Below are positions 16,709 through 25,280 of a DNA stretch of 64,000 bases, piece after piece. Source of the DNA: Mycobacterium sp. AT1 (GTDB lineage Bacteria > Actinomycetota > Actinomycetes > Mycobacteriales > Mycobacteriaceae). Below the pieces are notes generated by a model. It saw nothing but the letters and a program-made list of their open reading frames with translations. It was not told the origin of the DNA and did no database searches. Within the stretch, counting starts at the first letter, position 1. Every line of letters begins with the position of its first letter. Location of the stretch: the NCBI RefSeq assembly GCF_002043095.1, contig NZ_MVOC01000042.1:1-64000 (forward strand). Reading direction: 5' to 3'. Made by a program: the position numbers and the translations under genes.

Positions 16709-17346
16709 ATGGGTGGTCGCTCACCGTACGATGTTATCTCCCGTTTCGGCACCTTACGGACACCGATCTGTGGCGTAGGACCGTGACCGCGACGGCCGGG
16801 ACCGCCCGGCGTGGTTACCGTGGCGGGGTGCGGTCCGACGCGTTCTCGTTGACGGTGGAATGCGTCAGATGGGCACAGCTGGCGCGCTACGACTGGGACC
16901 CGGCCGCAGGGATACTGCGGCGGCCAGGAGAGGACGGCTACGCGGTGGTGGCGCGGCCGGGGGATCGCGCAGAGCTGCTGGAGGTCGGCGACGACGGGAC
17001 GCGCGAGCGAGTCCTGTACGCGGCCAGCGCCGAGGTCTTGGAACGCTTCGTGATGGGTTTGCTGGGGGATGACATCCGGGACGATTTGGACCTGCCGTAC
17101 CTTGAGCTGCCGTCGGCCGCGGCGGACGTCGCACGCGGATACAGCTTGGGGCCACTCGAGAGCGGTTCCCGGACGCTGTTTCGGGGCGTAGAGCCCGTGG
17201 CCGCTGCACCCGGGCTGTCCACGAGCGTGGCGGCGCTGGTCCCGCTCTCGCACTTCCTCGGCCATACCGTGGACGACTTGCGACGTTCCTACCTGAGCGA
17301 ACGCGGCGCCCCCTTGCTAGGCGCCGGTGGGTATGCAGGATGCTGA
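16709..17346 (+). pseudogene. Imm61-like immunity protein gene, copy A, frameshifted
   Basis: Closely similar to the intact copy B at 63282-63917. From ATG 16709 it reads MGGRSPYDVISRFGTLR in register with copy B, then a 2-bp insertion near 16775 shifts the frame. The rest continues in another frame (VRSDAFSLTVECVRWAQLARYDW to LLGAGGYAGC). The C-terminal block PLSHFLGHTVDDLRRSYL resembles the Imm61 family of polymorphic-toxin immunity proteins. It is directly followed by the ligase fragment, the same order as copy B. Confidence 0.75.
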
Positions 17347-17406
17347 GCGCTCGCCTCCTCGCAGAGCAGAGGGTGGGCCGTCGCAACCGGGCGTACCGTC
17401 GAAGGG

Positions 17407-17591
17407 GTGGCCAAGGGAGAGACAGAGCGGGTGCTGCGCGGCGCACCCGCGCCCATGCTGGCCACGTTGGGGAAGGCGCCCGTAGCCGGTGACACGTTAG
17501 CTACGGAATTCAAGTGGGACGGCCAACGGGCCATATTGATCATCGACGGTGAGACGACCCGAGTTCTGTCCCGCAACGGGGTAGACGTGTC
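17407..17591 (+). pseudogene. ATP-dependent DNA ligase, 5' fragment (copy A) cut by a transposon
   Basis: From GTG 17407 the reading frame matches the intact ligase at 62222-63220 through the adenylation motif KWDG and RVLSRNGVDVS, then breaks off exactly at the left end of the Tn554-like element. The missing part resumes with RTFPELGG at 42099. The open frame continues into the element for a few dozen unrelated codons. The lysine nucleophile is retained here, while every later motif is on the other fragment 24.5 kb away. Confidence 0.9.
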
Positions 17592-17607
17592 TTCTCTAGG
17601 GGTCGAC
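17592..17607. repeat. Left terminal inverted repeat of the Tn554-like element
   Basis: TTCTCTAGGGGTCGAC directly follows the ligase codon run ending GACGTGTC. It matches the inverted right end with one mismatch region and a one-base gap. Confidence 0.7.
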
Positions 17608-17932
17608 GTGTTGGTAAATGGCATATGCCCTTGTCACGGCCCGGAATCGCCCTTCGCGCGCCGCCACACATGTCGTGCACTTTCCGGAAAGGATCGGATC
17701 CTTGTAGCCGGCCTAGCGCCACGCAGCAGCATCGCTGTGGCGGGTGAGGCGAGTGTCTGCAATTATTCCGGGCTGACAGCTGCCTCGATAAACCCGGCGT
17801 TGATGTCGTAAACCACTCCTACGCAACGCATTTTGTCCGGCAGCCCGTCGCACTTGGGATGGCCGCCACGTCGACCTGCGCGGCCGCATGAGGGTCGGGA
17901 CGATTGCCTGGACGGCGTGCGGCGAGTGAGCA
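17608..17932. other. Gene-free left subterminal region of the Tn554-like element
   Basis: No supported gene, RNA or clear dyad is seen here; it probably holds subterminal recombinase sites. Confidence 0.4.
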
Positions 17933-18967
17933 CTATTGCGCGGCGTGAGCAATCCTGCGCGGTGAGCATTCCCTGATGAGGCTCTCGAGGTTCTGCTGCA
18001 CGCGTTCGGGGGCGATGCCCACCGATGGTGAGTACAGCATGATGTGGTCGAGAACGCCTTCGTAGCGCGTGAGCCCGACGCGGACGTCGTCGGCGGTTCC
18101 GGCGACGCCCATGGTGTCGATCATCTCCTCGGACGCCGCGGCGAACATCGTGGGGAAGTCGCGCCGGGCGAAGGCGTCCCGGATGGCTTTGCCCTCGGTG
18201 GCGAAGCCGTTCACGTCGAGCACGGTTTCGTAGGACTTGACCGAAGCGTAGAACGCGATCTGTTGCGCTAGTTCGCGTCTGGCGACCTCGGCGTCGTCGT
18301 GGATGGCGCACATGACCATGGAGACGATCTCGACGTCACGGGGGTCGCGGTCGGCGTGCGCGGCGCCCTTGGCGATGGCGGGGCGGACGATTTCCTGGAC
18401 GTAGGTGGTGGTGAACAGGGGGTGGCCGGCCAGGCCGTCGGCCACCCTGCCGGCTGCTTCGCACATCCGGGGGCGCACTCCGGCGGTGATGATCGGGATC
18501 GCGCGGCTGGGTGGTTGCACGTCGCCGGTTGGAATGAGGTTCATCGCGTAGAAGCGGCCCTCGTGGTGGATTGGACCTTCGTGCAGGTTCCAGATACGCC
18601 GCAGTAGTTCGACGAGTTCTTCCATGCGCAGTGCGGGTGCGGAGGTGTCGGGGACACCGTGCCAGTCGCTCATCATTCGTTTGGTGCCGTTGCCGATGCC
18701 GAGCACCAGACGGCCCTGGGAGAGTTCGTCGAGGTCGCGTGCCTCGGTTGCTAGCACCAGGGGGCTTCGTCCGACGCCGTAGAGGATCGAAGACCCGATC
18801 CGGCAGTTCTGGGTGCTGTTGGCCATCGCGGCCATTGAGATAGATCCGGAGCGGTTGTAGAACTCCGAGGCCCACGTGGCATCGAAGCCAGCGGCGTCAG
18901 CGGCTTGGGCGGTTAGGGCTATTGATTGCAGGTCCGCGCCGAGAACCGACAGGCCATAGGTGCTCAT
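17933..18967 (-). CDS. LLM-class (luciferase-like, probably F420-dependent) oxidoreductase
   Basis: A 344-aa TIM-barrel protein of the bacterial luciferase superfamily. Typical segments are LTAQAADAAGFDATWASEFYNRS, RIGSSILYGVGRSPLVLATEARDLDELSQGRLVLGIGNGT and the C-terminal VAGTADDVRVGL. Mycobacterial members mostly use F420 rather than FMN, but the cofactor is not proven by sequence. It overlaps the upstream TetR gene by 4 bp, so both are probably controlled from the operator at 19581-19599. Confidence 0.85.
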   Translation of the reverse strand: MSTYGLSVLGADLQSIALTAQAADAAGFDATWASEFYNRSGSISMAAMANSTQNCRIGSSILYGVGRSPLVLATEARDLDELSQGRLVLGIGNGTKRMMSDWHGVPDTSAPALRMEELVELLRRIWNLHEGPIHHEGRFYAMNLIPTGDVQPPSRAIPIITAGVRPRMCEAAGRVADGLAGHPLFTTTYVQEIVRPAIAKGAAHADRDPRDVEIVSMVMCAIHDDAEVARRELAQQIAFYASVKSYETVLDVNGFATEGKAIRDAFARRDFPTMFAAASEEMIDTMGVAGTADDVRVGLTRYEGVLDHIMLYSPSVGIAPERVQQNLESLIRECSPRRIAHAAQ

Positions 18968-19560
18968 ATTTCGTCTCCTTGGCGAGGGCGAAGGCCGTTG
19001 AACATGACGGCGTAGAGGGTGTCGGCGACCACCGTCTCGTCGAGATGGTGATCGGTGACCAGGTACATGAGGGCGTTGATGGTGACGGCACCGAACAGCG
19101 CGATCGACGTGGAGCGCGCGTCGGGCTGTTCCACGAGGGATCCGTCGCGGGCTCCCGCGACGAGTAGAGCCTCCACGGGCTTCTGATAGGCGGTGTTGAT
19201 CATCTCGGCGATGGCCGGCATCCGGGCGGCTCGCCCGAGTTCACCGATGAGTGCACGGCAGACCGCTGGGCGCTGTGCCATCGCCCGCAGTTGTGCGCGG
19301 ATGACGAGTTCGAGACGTTCCGCACCGGTGCCGTCGGTTTTCACGATCTTGATTACGGCATCGGAGATGTCCTTAAGAAGATCCTCGAGCAGGAACGCGA
19401 GGATCTCTTCCTTGCCGGCGAAATAATAGTAGAGCGTTGCCTTGGGAACACCGGTCACTGCGGCGACGTCTTCGATCTTGGAGTCGTTGAGACCTTTATC
19501 GGCGAACAGGTCCGCCGCGGCAGGAAGCCGATCAGCGATTTGACGTGGAACCTTGCGCAT
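18964..19560 (-). CDS. TetR family regulator
   Basis: A 198-aa TetR regulator. The N-terminal HTH reads FADKGLNDSKIEDVAAVTGVPKATLYYYFAGKEEIL, followed by a helical ligand domain. It is the first gene of a pair with the LLM oxidoreductase. A 19-bp dyad lies 21 bp upstream of its start, and an almost identical dyad lies at 27186-27202 before an MFS/thioesterase operon. The regulator therefore probably controls both its own operon and that one. Confidence 0.85.
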   Translation of the reverse strand: MRKVPRQIADRLPAAADLFADKGLNDSKIEDVAAVTGVPKATLYYYFAGKEEILAFLLEDLLKDISDAVIKIVKTDGTGAERLELVIRAQLRAMAQRPAVCRALIGELGRAARMPAIAEMINTAYQKPVEALLVAGARDGSLVEQPDARSTSIALFGAVTINALMYLVTDHHLDETVVADTLYAVMFNGLRPRQGDEI

Positions 19561-19580
19561 CGCCTCTCCCGTTCGCAGAG

Positions 19581-19599
19581 TTTGGACTCAGAGTCTAAA
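19581..19599. promoter_or_regulatory. TetR operator, copy 1
   Basis: TTTGGACTC-A-GAGTCTAAA is an inverted repeat with one mismatch. It shares the core GACTC-N-GAGTCTAA with the perfect 17-bp palindrome at 27186-27202. Its position just upstream of the TetR start fits autoregulation. Confidence 0.65.
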
Positions 19600-19851
19600 C
19601 CGGCGTTGCTCCTCGCAGGTAGCTCCGTGATGTCGGATGGCGGGCAGGTGAGTCTCGGGTTGTAGTCCTTCGCCTGTCCTTGCGAGGAGGCGTCGCGCTC
19701 GACCCACCGCGGTGAAGATCAACCGTGCCCTCTGTGCGGGATCACGAACGTCGCCGACCGCGTTGGCCGTGAAGCGCTGAACGTCGTCGTGCTGCCCGTC
19801 CAGAAAACCGGTGGTCTCCAGGAACGTCGGATCACTCAAAGTGCGGTTCAC
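19588..19851 (-). pseudogene. Remnant of a transglutaminase-like protein (N-terminal part)
   Basis: An 87-aa frame whose start overlaps the preceding BtrH-like gene by 4 bp. The segment FLDGQHDDVQRFTANAV...DPAQRARLIFTAV resembles the N-terminus of bacterial transglutaminase-like proteins that accompany BtrH-domain genes. It then loses the family pattern (VRDGIRY expected), and the catalytic Cys/His/Asp region is absent. It also runs into the TetR promoter. A degenerate fragment is the best reading; family assignment is tentative. Confidence 0.4.
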
Positions 19852-20946
19852 AAATCGACCTTGAGCTGAGAAGTGCCGTCGGCGTCGACGGAGCCAAGAG
19901 ATCGACTGGCCCTTTCGAGGGCTCCGACGAGACGCATCTCGGTCTCCGGGAGCATTGCAGCGACTTCGGCTGCAGCCAGGCTCCGGCTGCGCAGCGGCGT
20001 GTCAGCATTCGTGGCCGCGGCCGCCAGCGCGGACCACGCCTTGGAGGCGTCTCTGGCCGCCGCCGCGGCATCGGCGGCGGCGGCGTCGTTCAGAAGGTCG
20101 GCGATGGTCTGGCAACCCTGCGCCTGCAACGTGCGGAAGAGCCCACCCCCAGTGCCGGCCTTCTCGATGAAGGCACCGAGCCCGAATAGTGCTGCCGTCA
20201 GACCCTCGTCATCGAATGACGTTGTCCAAGAACGCAAGTCCTCTGCAAACGCCTGCACGCCCTTCAAGCCCGAGGATTCGACCTCGGCCGCCTCGACGTG
20301 CAGTAGCGGCGCACCCGCGGCGTCACCCCGCATGACCGCTGCGCTCGCGCCGAGCGCGTCACTCGCAATCGGACGGAGGTCGGGCACGTGGTCCGGCCAA
20401 TCGACGTGATAGGTGGTGTGCCGGGTGGGGGTCGGGAACCCGACTGAGGACCGCGCGCGTCGTAGATTGTCGTAGGGAACGAGCTGGGTGGTGTCGCGGT
20501 CGTTGTCGACCACGTACGCCACGCGTTCCTCATCGTCGTATCCGACGATGACGATGTCGTGGCGGCTCATGTGCAATCGGACGCGCAAATAGGGGAGCTC
20601 GCCGATGTCCGCCCACACCATGACCGGGCGGCCCTTGCCGACTTCGTCGGTCACGAATGCCCATCCCACGTCTGGGTCGTCCGTCGTTCGCACGACGAAC
20701 TTCGCGCCCACCCGCGTGAGGTAATCCTGCTCCAATTCGCTACCCCACCCCACGAGGTAGATCTGCGGAGTCAGCTGCGGCGAGCGGACGTAGCAGAAGT
20801 CCAGGGCTCCGCCGAGGGCAAAGACCACTCCTTCTTCGTGTTTGCGATCCCCAAGCGATTTCGGCCCATTCGGTGAGGTCCCGAAGCGCGCCCGAGCCGC
20901 AGTGACCTCCCTTCTCGTGCCGGTAGGGAATTTGTACCGTGGTCAT
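19848..20946 (-). pseudogene. BtrH N-terminal domain protein, frameshifted
   Basis: From ATG 20946 the frame reads MTTVQIPYRHEKGGHCGSGALRDLTEWAEIAWGSQ, the characteristic BtrH-type N-terminus with a Cys-protease-like HCGSGALRD motif. After one extra A in the run at 20841-20843 the product continues in the next frame as HEEGVVFALGGALDF to the C-terminus (DUF4872-like region, about 340 residues in all). BtrH transfers an acyl group from a carrier protein in butirosin synthesis; mycobacterial relatives are uncharacterised. The break means a pseudogene or an assembly error. Confidence 0.7.
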
Positions 20947-21187
20947 TGCCGCCTCCTCGCCTGTCCTGGGGTCATGACACCGATTGACCGTTGGTCGGAG
21001 CGCAGGCATCGTGGTGGGTGGCTCCTGGGCTGCAGCTCGGTGTCGCAGCTGGGGCTCGGCCGTCTTCCAGCGTCGTCTCCGATCGCTTTCAACTGCGGCT
21101 CAGAAACGGGAGGGTCCTTCGATGGAGTGGTCTGGTCGTGTGTCGTCGTGCCTTTGGTCGCCGTGGTCCGGCGTGTGTCACGGGTGA

Positions 21188-22405
21188 TCAGCTCGTCGAA
21201 CCGGACGCCGCGCCGGCCAGCGCCAGTTCGGCTCGGTCGATGGGGGTCTGCTGCGTGATGGCCCGCTTGCTGAACATGAAGTCGCGAGGTCGGTTGACGC
21301 AGTCAGCGGCAATGAGTTCGCCGCCACGAAGGTAGAAGCAGGTGAAGTCGCGGTCCCTGGTCGGGTCGCCGCTGAGGACGACGTCGTCGTACCCGGTGTT
21401 GAGACCGGCGATTTGAAGCTTGAGGTCGTATTGATCTGACCAGAACCATGGAAGTGCTGCGATCTGTCTGGGCTTTCCGCAGAGCGTCGCGGCGGCGACC
21501 TTGGCTTGCTCGGCCGCGCTTGGCACGGACTCCAGTCGTATGCGGCGGCCGTAGCGGGCCATGTCGTGGCTGGCGCAGTCGCCGGCGGCGACGATGTCGT
21601 GGTCGCTGGTCCGGGTCTGGTCGTCGATCACGACGCCGTTGTCGACGGTCAGACCCGCTGCGGCGGCGAGTTCGGTGTTCGGCTGGACTCCTATGCCGAC
21701 GATGACGAAGTCGGCGGGAATTGATTCGCCGTTGGCCAGGATCACGTCGCGGACCTTGCTGTCGCCGGATAGCGCCGCGACCAGGGCGCCGGTCCGGATG
21801 TTGACGCCCTCCTCGCGGTGGATCCGATCGAAGAACGCCGATACCTCGGGGGCGGTGACCCTTTCGAGAACGCGTTCGGTCGCTTCGAGCACCGTGACCT
21901 CGAGGCCGAGTGCGCGCAGCGAGGCGGCCGTCTCCAGTCCGATGTAGCCGCCGCCGACGATGACGGCTCGTCGGCTACGGCTGGTCGCCTCTTGGATCAG
22001 CTCGACGTCCGCGGCGGTGCGTAGGTAGTGCACTCCGGCCAGTTCGGCTCCTGGGATGCGGAGTCGGCGTGGGCGGGCGCCGGTGCACAGCGCGAGCTTG
22101 TCGTAGCGCAGGGTCTCGCCGGTGTTCAGGGTGACGTGTTTGGCCGTGCGGTCGATTGCCTGCACCGTCGCGTCCAGGATCCGGATTCGCTGCTTGGCGT
22201 AGAAGTCCGCGTTGCGGATTACCAGTTCATCGACCGCGCAGCTGCCCGTCAGGTAGGCCTTCGACAGCGGAGGACGCTGGTAGGGCAGCGCCGACTCTTC
22301 GCCGACGAGGACGATCTCACCGGTCCACCCTTCCTGACGCAGGCTGGCCACGAGTTGCGCCCCGGCATGGCTGGCCCCCACGATGAGGGCCCGCTGCGGT
22401 GTCAC
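21188..22405 (-). CDS. Ferredoxin reductase (FAD, NADH) of the CYP153 system
   Basis: A 405-aa putidaredoxin-reductase-type flavoprotein from GTG 22405, overlapping the P450 stop by 4 bp (GTGA). The FAD fold is ALIVGASHAGAQLVASL, the NAD(P) fold is AVIVGGGYIGLETAASL, and the C-terminal FAD contact is DHDIVAAGDCA. A reductase C-terminal domain follows. It passes electrons from NAD(P)H to the [2Fe-2S] ferredoxin two genes upstream. The gene order ferredoxin-P450-reductase beside an AraC regulator is that of known CYP153 alkane hydroxylase loci. Confidence 0.9.
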   Translation of the reverse strand: MTPQRALIVGASHAGAQLVASLRQEGWTGEIVLVGEESALPYQRPPLSKAYLTGSCAVDELVIRNADFYAKQRIRILDATVQAIDRTAKHVTLNTGETLRYDKLALCTGARPRRLRIPGAELAGVHYLRTAADVELIQEATSRSRRAVIVGGGYIGLETAASLRALGLEVTVLEATERVLERVTAPEVSAFFDRIHREEGVNIRTGALVAALSGDSKVRDVILANGESIPADFVIVGIGVQPNTELAAAAGLTVDNGVVIDDQTRTSDHDIVAAGDCASHDMARYGRRIRLESVPSAAEQAKVAAATLCGKPRQIAALPWFWSDQYDLKLQIAGLNTGYDDVVLSGDPTRDRDFTCFYLRGGELIAADCVNRPRDFMFSKRAITQQTPIDRAELALAGAASGSTS

Positions 22406-23790
22406 GTGTCGGACATCGGGGTCAGCCGGACCATCATCTTGCTGATACCCCGCACGAAGTTGGACTGCATGTACTCGGGTTCGCCGATGACCTCGATGTT
22501 CTCGAAGCGAGACAGCAGTTCCTCCCAGAGAATGCGCAGCTGAAGCTCCGCCAGCCGGTTGCCCATGCAGCGGTGGACTCCGAACCCGAACGAGATGTGG
22601 TTGCGGGCGTTGCCCCGGTCGACGATGAAGTCGTCGGGCCGTTCGAATACCCGCTCGTCGCGATTGCCCGAGGCGTACCACATCACGACCTTGTCGCCCT
22701 TGCGGATGAACTGCCCGTTCAACACGGTGTCGGCCTTGGCGATTCGCCGCATGTAGGCCAGCGGCGTCTGCCACCGGATTATTTCCGAGCCCATGTTGGG
22801 GATCAGGTCGGGGTTCGCCTTCAACTTCTCGAACTGGTCCGGGAACCGGTTCAGCGCAAGAACGCCGCCGCTCATCGAGTTGCGGGTCGTGTCATTGCCG
22901 CCGACGATCAGCAACACGAGGTTGCCCAAGAACTCCATCGGTCGATCGATCAGATCCTTGGTGCTCTCATTGCTCTGCAGCATGGTGATCAAGTCGAAGC
23001 CGGGTTCCTCCCCGGCAGCTGTCCGGGCGGCCTTGTCGTGCCAAAGAGCGCTGAGACCCCGCGCCATGTCCCGCATTCCGTTGAACACCTCGTCGTTGTC
23101 GGAGGGCCCGCCGTTCGCCTGCTCCATCGACGTCGCGAGATCCGACCAGTGGACGAGCTTGCGACGCTGTTCGTACGGGAAGTCCAGGAGGGTCGCCAGC
23201 ATCCGAGCGGTCAGTTCGACCGAGACCTTCTGCACCCAGTCGAACGGCTCGTGCACCGGCAAATCATCGAGCACCTCCCGGACGCGCGACCGAATCAGAC
23301 CCTCCATCTCACGCAGGTTCTTCGGCGCGACCACCCCTTGAACGGCGGCCCGCTGCCTGTCGTGGCGTGGCGGATCCATCGCGATGAACATCGCGATGTC
23401 GAGGAACCGAGGCGGGACACCGATGACGATGAACGGCTCGGCGGAGAAGACCTCGTGGTTCTTGTCGACGGCCACGATGTCGGCGTGACGCGTGACGGAC
23501 CAGAACGGACCGAACGGGCTATCGGGCTGATAGTGGACCGGAGCCTCGTTGCGCAAACGCTCGAAGTAGGACTGCCAGCGCCCCTGCCGGTAGAGGAAGG
23601 GGTTGCTGACGTCGATGTCGGCGAGTTCCACGTCCTCCACCGGGGGGATGGGCTTCTCGACGAAGATCTTCTCTCCGTTCGTGCGGGTGAGCCATCGCCG
23701 GGCCTTGTCGTACAGGTGCGCGCCTTGGATTTGGCGCTCGATCGGAATGCTCGACTGAACTCTGTCGGTGATTGCTCCGGGAATGCTCAT
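22402..23790 (-). CDS. Cytochrome P450 of the CYP153 family (terminal alkane hydroxylase)
   Basis: A 462-aa P450 from ATG 23790 (GTG 23793 directly before). The oxygen-binding helix has VGGNDTTRNSMSGGVLALN, the ExxR is EIIRWQTPL, and the heme Cys is C408 in FGFGVHRCMGNRLAE. These blocks and the N-terminal DIDVSNPFLYRQGRWQSYFERLR are typical of CYP153, soluble P450s that hydroxylate medium-chain alkanes at the terminal carbon, as in Mycobacterium sp. HXN-1500. Ferredoxin and reductase partners adjoin it. Confidence 0.93.
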   Translation of the reverse strand: MSIPGAITDRVQSSIPIERQIQGAHLYDKARRWLTRTNGEKIFVEKPIPPVEDVELADIDVSNPFLYRQGRWQSYFERLRNEAPVHYQPDSPFGPFWSVTRHADIVAVDKNHEVFSAEPFIVIGVPPRFLDIAMFIAMDPPRHDRQRAAVQGVVAPKNLREMEGLIRSRVREVLDDLPVHEPFDWVQKVSVELTARMLATLLDFPYEQRRKLVHWSDLATSMEQANGGPSDNDEVFNGMRDMARGLSALWHDKAARTAAGEEPGFDLITMLQSNESTKDLIDRPMEFLGNLVLLIVGGNDTTRNSMSGGVLALNRFPDQFEKLKANPDLIPNMGSEIIRWQTPLAYMRRIAKADTVLNGQFIRKGDKVVMWYASGNRDERVFERPDDFIVDRGNARNHISFGFGVHRCMGNRLAELQLRILWEELLSRFENIEVIGEPEYMQSNFVRGISKMMVRLTPMSDT

Positions 23791-23812
23791 CACGCCTACC
23801 TACTCGTTGTCG

Positions 23813-24133
23813 TCACATTTGGAATTCGGGGGTGTGGAGGATCAAGCCGTCCCACGCCTCGGACACCGGCATCTGGCACGACAGCCGAGAGGTCGGCTGA
23901 CGCTCGGGGTTCATCGAGAGCATCTCCTCTTCCTCGGCGCCGGAGAGGCCCACCAGCTCTGACCACTGCGGATCGACGACCACATGGCACGTGCCACACG
24001 CGGCCTCGCCGCCGCAGTCGCCGTCGATACCGGGTATCGCGTTGTTTGTCGCAACCTGCATCAGCGACTGACCTGCCTGCAGAGGCGCTTCGCGCTTCTC
24101 GCCGTCATGGGAGACGAAGGTGACAACCGACAT
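23813..24133 (-). CDS. [2Fe-2S] ferredoxin of the CYP153 system
   Basis: A 106-aa adrenodoxin/putidaredoxin-type ferredoxin from ATG 24133 (MSVVTFVSHDGEKR). The cluster ligands are in DCGGEAACGTCHVVV (C-x5-C-x2-C) and LSCQM. It is the first gene of the operon ferredoxin-P450-reductase and is divergent from the AraC regulator. It delivers single electrons to CYP153. Confidence 0.92.
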   Translation of the reverse strand: MSVVTFVSHDGEKREAPLQAGQSLMQVATNNAIPGIDGDCGGEAACGTCHVVVDPQWSELVGLSGAEEEEMLSMNPERQPTSRLSCQMPVSEAWDGLILHTPEFQM

Positions 24134-24224
24134 GGCCAACTCCTCATAAGTTCGTGCTCGGTGACTTGGTGAAAGTCTCATCGAGGACGGCCGCCGCGGC
24201 TATGTTCGCAGGAGTCAGATACTT

Positions 24225-25265
24225 GTGATTTCGGCTCAGAGGGGCAGGCTGGTGAACCTCAACGATGCGGGTGTGCCGCCGCTGGCGTTCGTGCAGATGC
24301 TCGAGAGCGACGCGCTCGGCCCCGACGTCGTCGCGCGGCTTCGCGACGTCATGTCGCGTGAAGGTACTGACGAAGCCACCTTGATCCAGCGTGACATCCA
24401 GGCCCCATTGCGGTGGCTTCGCGAGGTCTACCCCGATCTGGACGTCGACCACGCAACCCTGCTCGGCTTCGCGTTCGCCGGGCAGGCCCAGTTGACGTCC
24501 TTCGGACCGTTGAGCGTTCCGCTGGTGAGTGCAGGCTCGGTAGCCGAGATCGTGGAGCTGCTCACCTATCTGCCGCTGATCACCGCAGCCATCAATCCAC
24601 AGTTCCATCCGAATGAGGACGGCCTCACCGTTGGTCTGAGCGGACACACCGGTGATCACGCTCTGGACTGCCTGGCCGTCACCTACACCGGATCGGCGTT
24701 GCTGCGACTGATGGACATGCTCGCAGGTCGCGCGCCGACCGTCGCACTTCACGTGGGTTGGCCAGCGCCCGTCGCGCCGGCTTGCCACCGGGAAGACCCT
24801 GCGCTTGCCGGGCGCGTGTTCTTCGACGCTCCGATGTCCTATCTGCACGTCCCCGCGGACACGCTCGACGAGGTGTGCCGCTTCTCCGATCCCCTCGCAT
24901 ATCGACTCGCCGTCGCCGACCTGAAGCGCACACTCGACCAGCGCAGCGGCGCAACGTCCATCTCGGCGAGGGTCAGACAACTGCTGGAGAAGGACCCCGG
25001 ACGGCGAAGTAGCCAATGGGTGGCAGACGAACTGTCGGTATCCACGAGCACGCTCAAGAGGCGCCTAGCCGACGAGGGGACCACCTTTCGGCAGTTGCGC
25101 CAGTCGTGTTTGCGCGAGAGCGCCATGCTGCTGTTGCTCACCCGCTCGATGTCGGCGAGTCAGATCGCCACCGAACTGGGATACGGCGACCTGACCAACT
25201 TCTCACACGCCTTCAAGCGATGGACGGGCCGCTCTCCGAGCGAGTTCCGGCTCTCACGACACTGA
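24225..25265 (+). CDS. AraC family regulator of the CYP153 operon
   Basis: A 346-aa regulator from GTG 24225, 10 nt after GGAG. The N-terminal two thirds match the arabinose-binding-like domain of OruR/AraC proteins (LGFAFAGQAQLTSFGPLSVPL). The C-terminus is an AraC HTH pair, with SSQWVADELSVSTSTLKRRLADEGTTF and SASQIATELGYGDLTNFSHAFKRWTGRSPSEFR. It faces away from the ferredoxin gene over a 91-bp spacer. AraC regulators in this position respond to alkanes in other bacteria. Confidence 0.9.
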   Translation: MISAQRGRLVNLNDAGVPPLAFVQMLESDALGPDVVARLRDVMSREGTDEATLIQRDIQAPLRWLREVYPDLDVDHATLLGFAFAGQAQLTSFGPLSVPLVSAGSVAEIVELLTYLPLITAAINPQFHPNEDGLTVGLSGHTGDHALDCLAVTYTGSALLRLMDMLAGRAPTVALHVGWPAPVAPACHREDPALAGRVFFDAPMSYLHVPADTLDEVCRFSDPLAYRLAVADLKRTLDQRSGATSISARVRQLLEKDPGRRSSQWVADELSVSTSTLKRRLADEGTTFRQLRQSCLRESAMLLLLTRSMSASQIATELGYGDLTNFSHAFKRWTGRSPSEFRLSRH

Positions 25266-25280
25266 GCGCTCGCCTCGAAG

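Noticed and set aside
16609..17265. Upstream extension of the recombinase frame
   Set aside because: It is antisense to the Imm61-like gene and low in protein-like character; the recombinase starts at ATG 16608.
22399..24123. Plus-strand open frame of 574 codons across the CYP153 operon
   Set aside because: It is antisense to a P450 and ferredoxin with all catalytic motifs; the frame has no family features.
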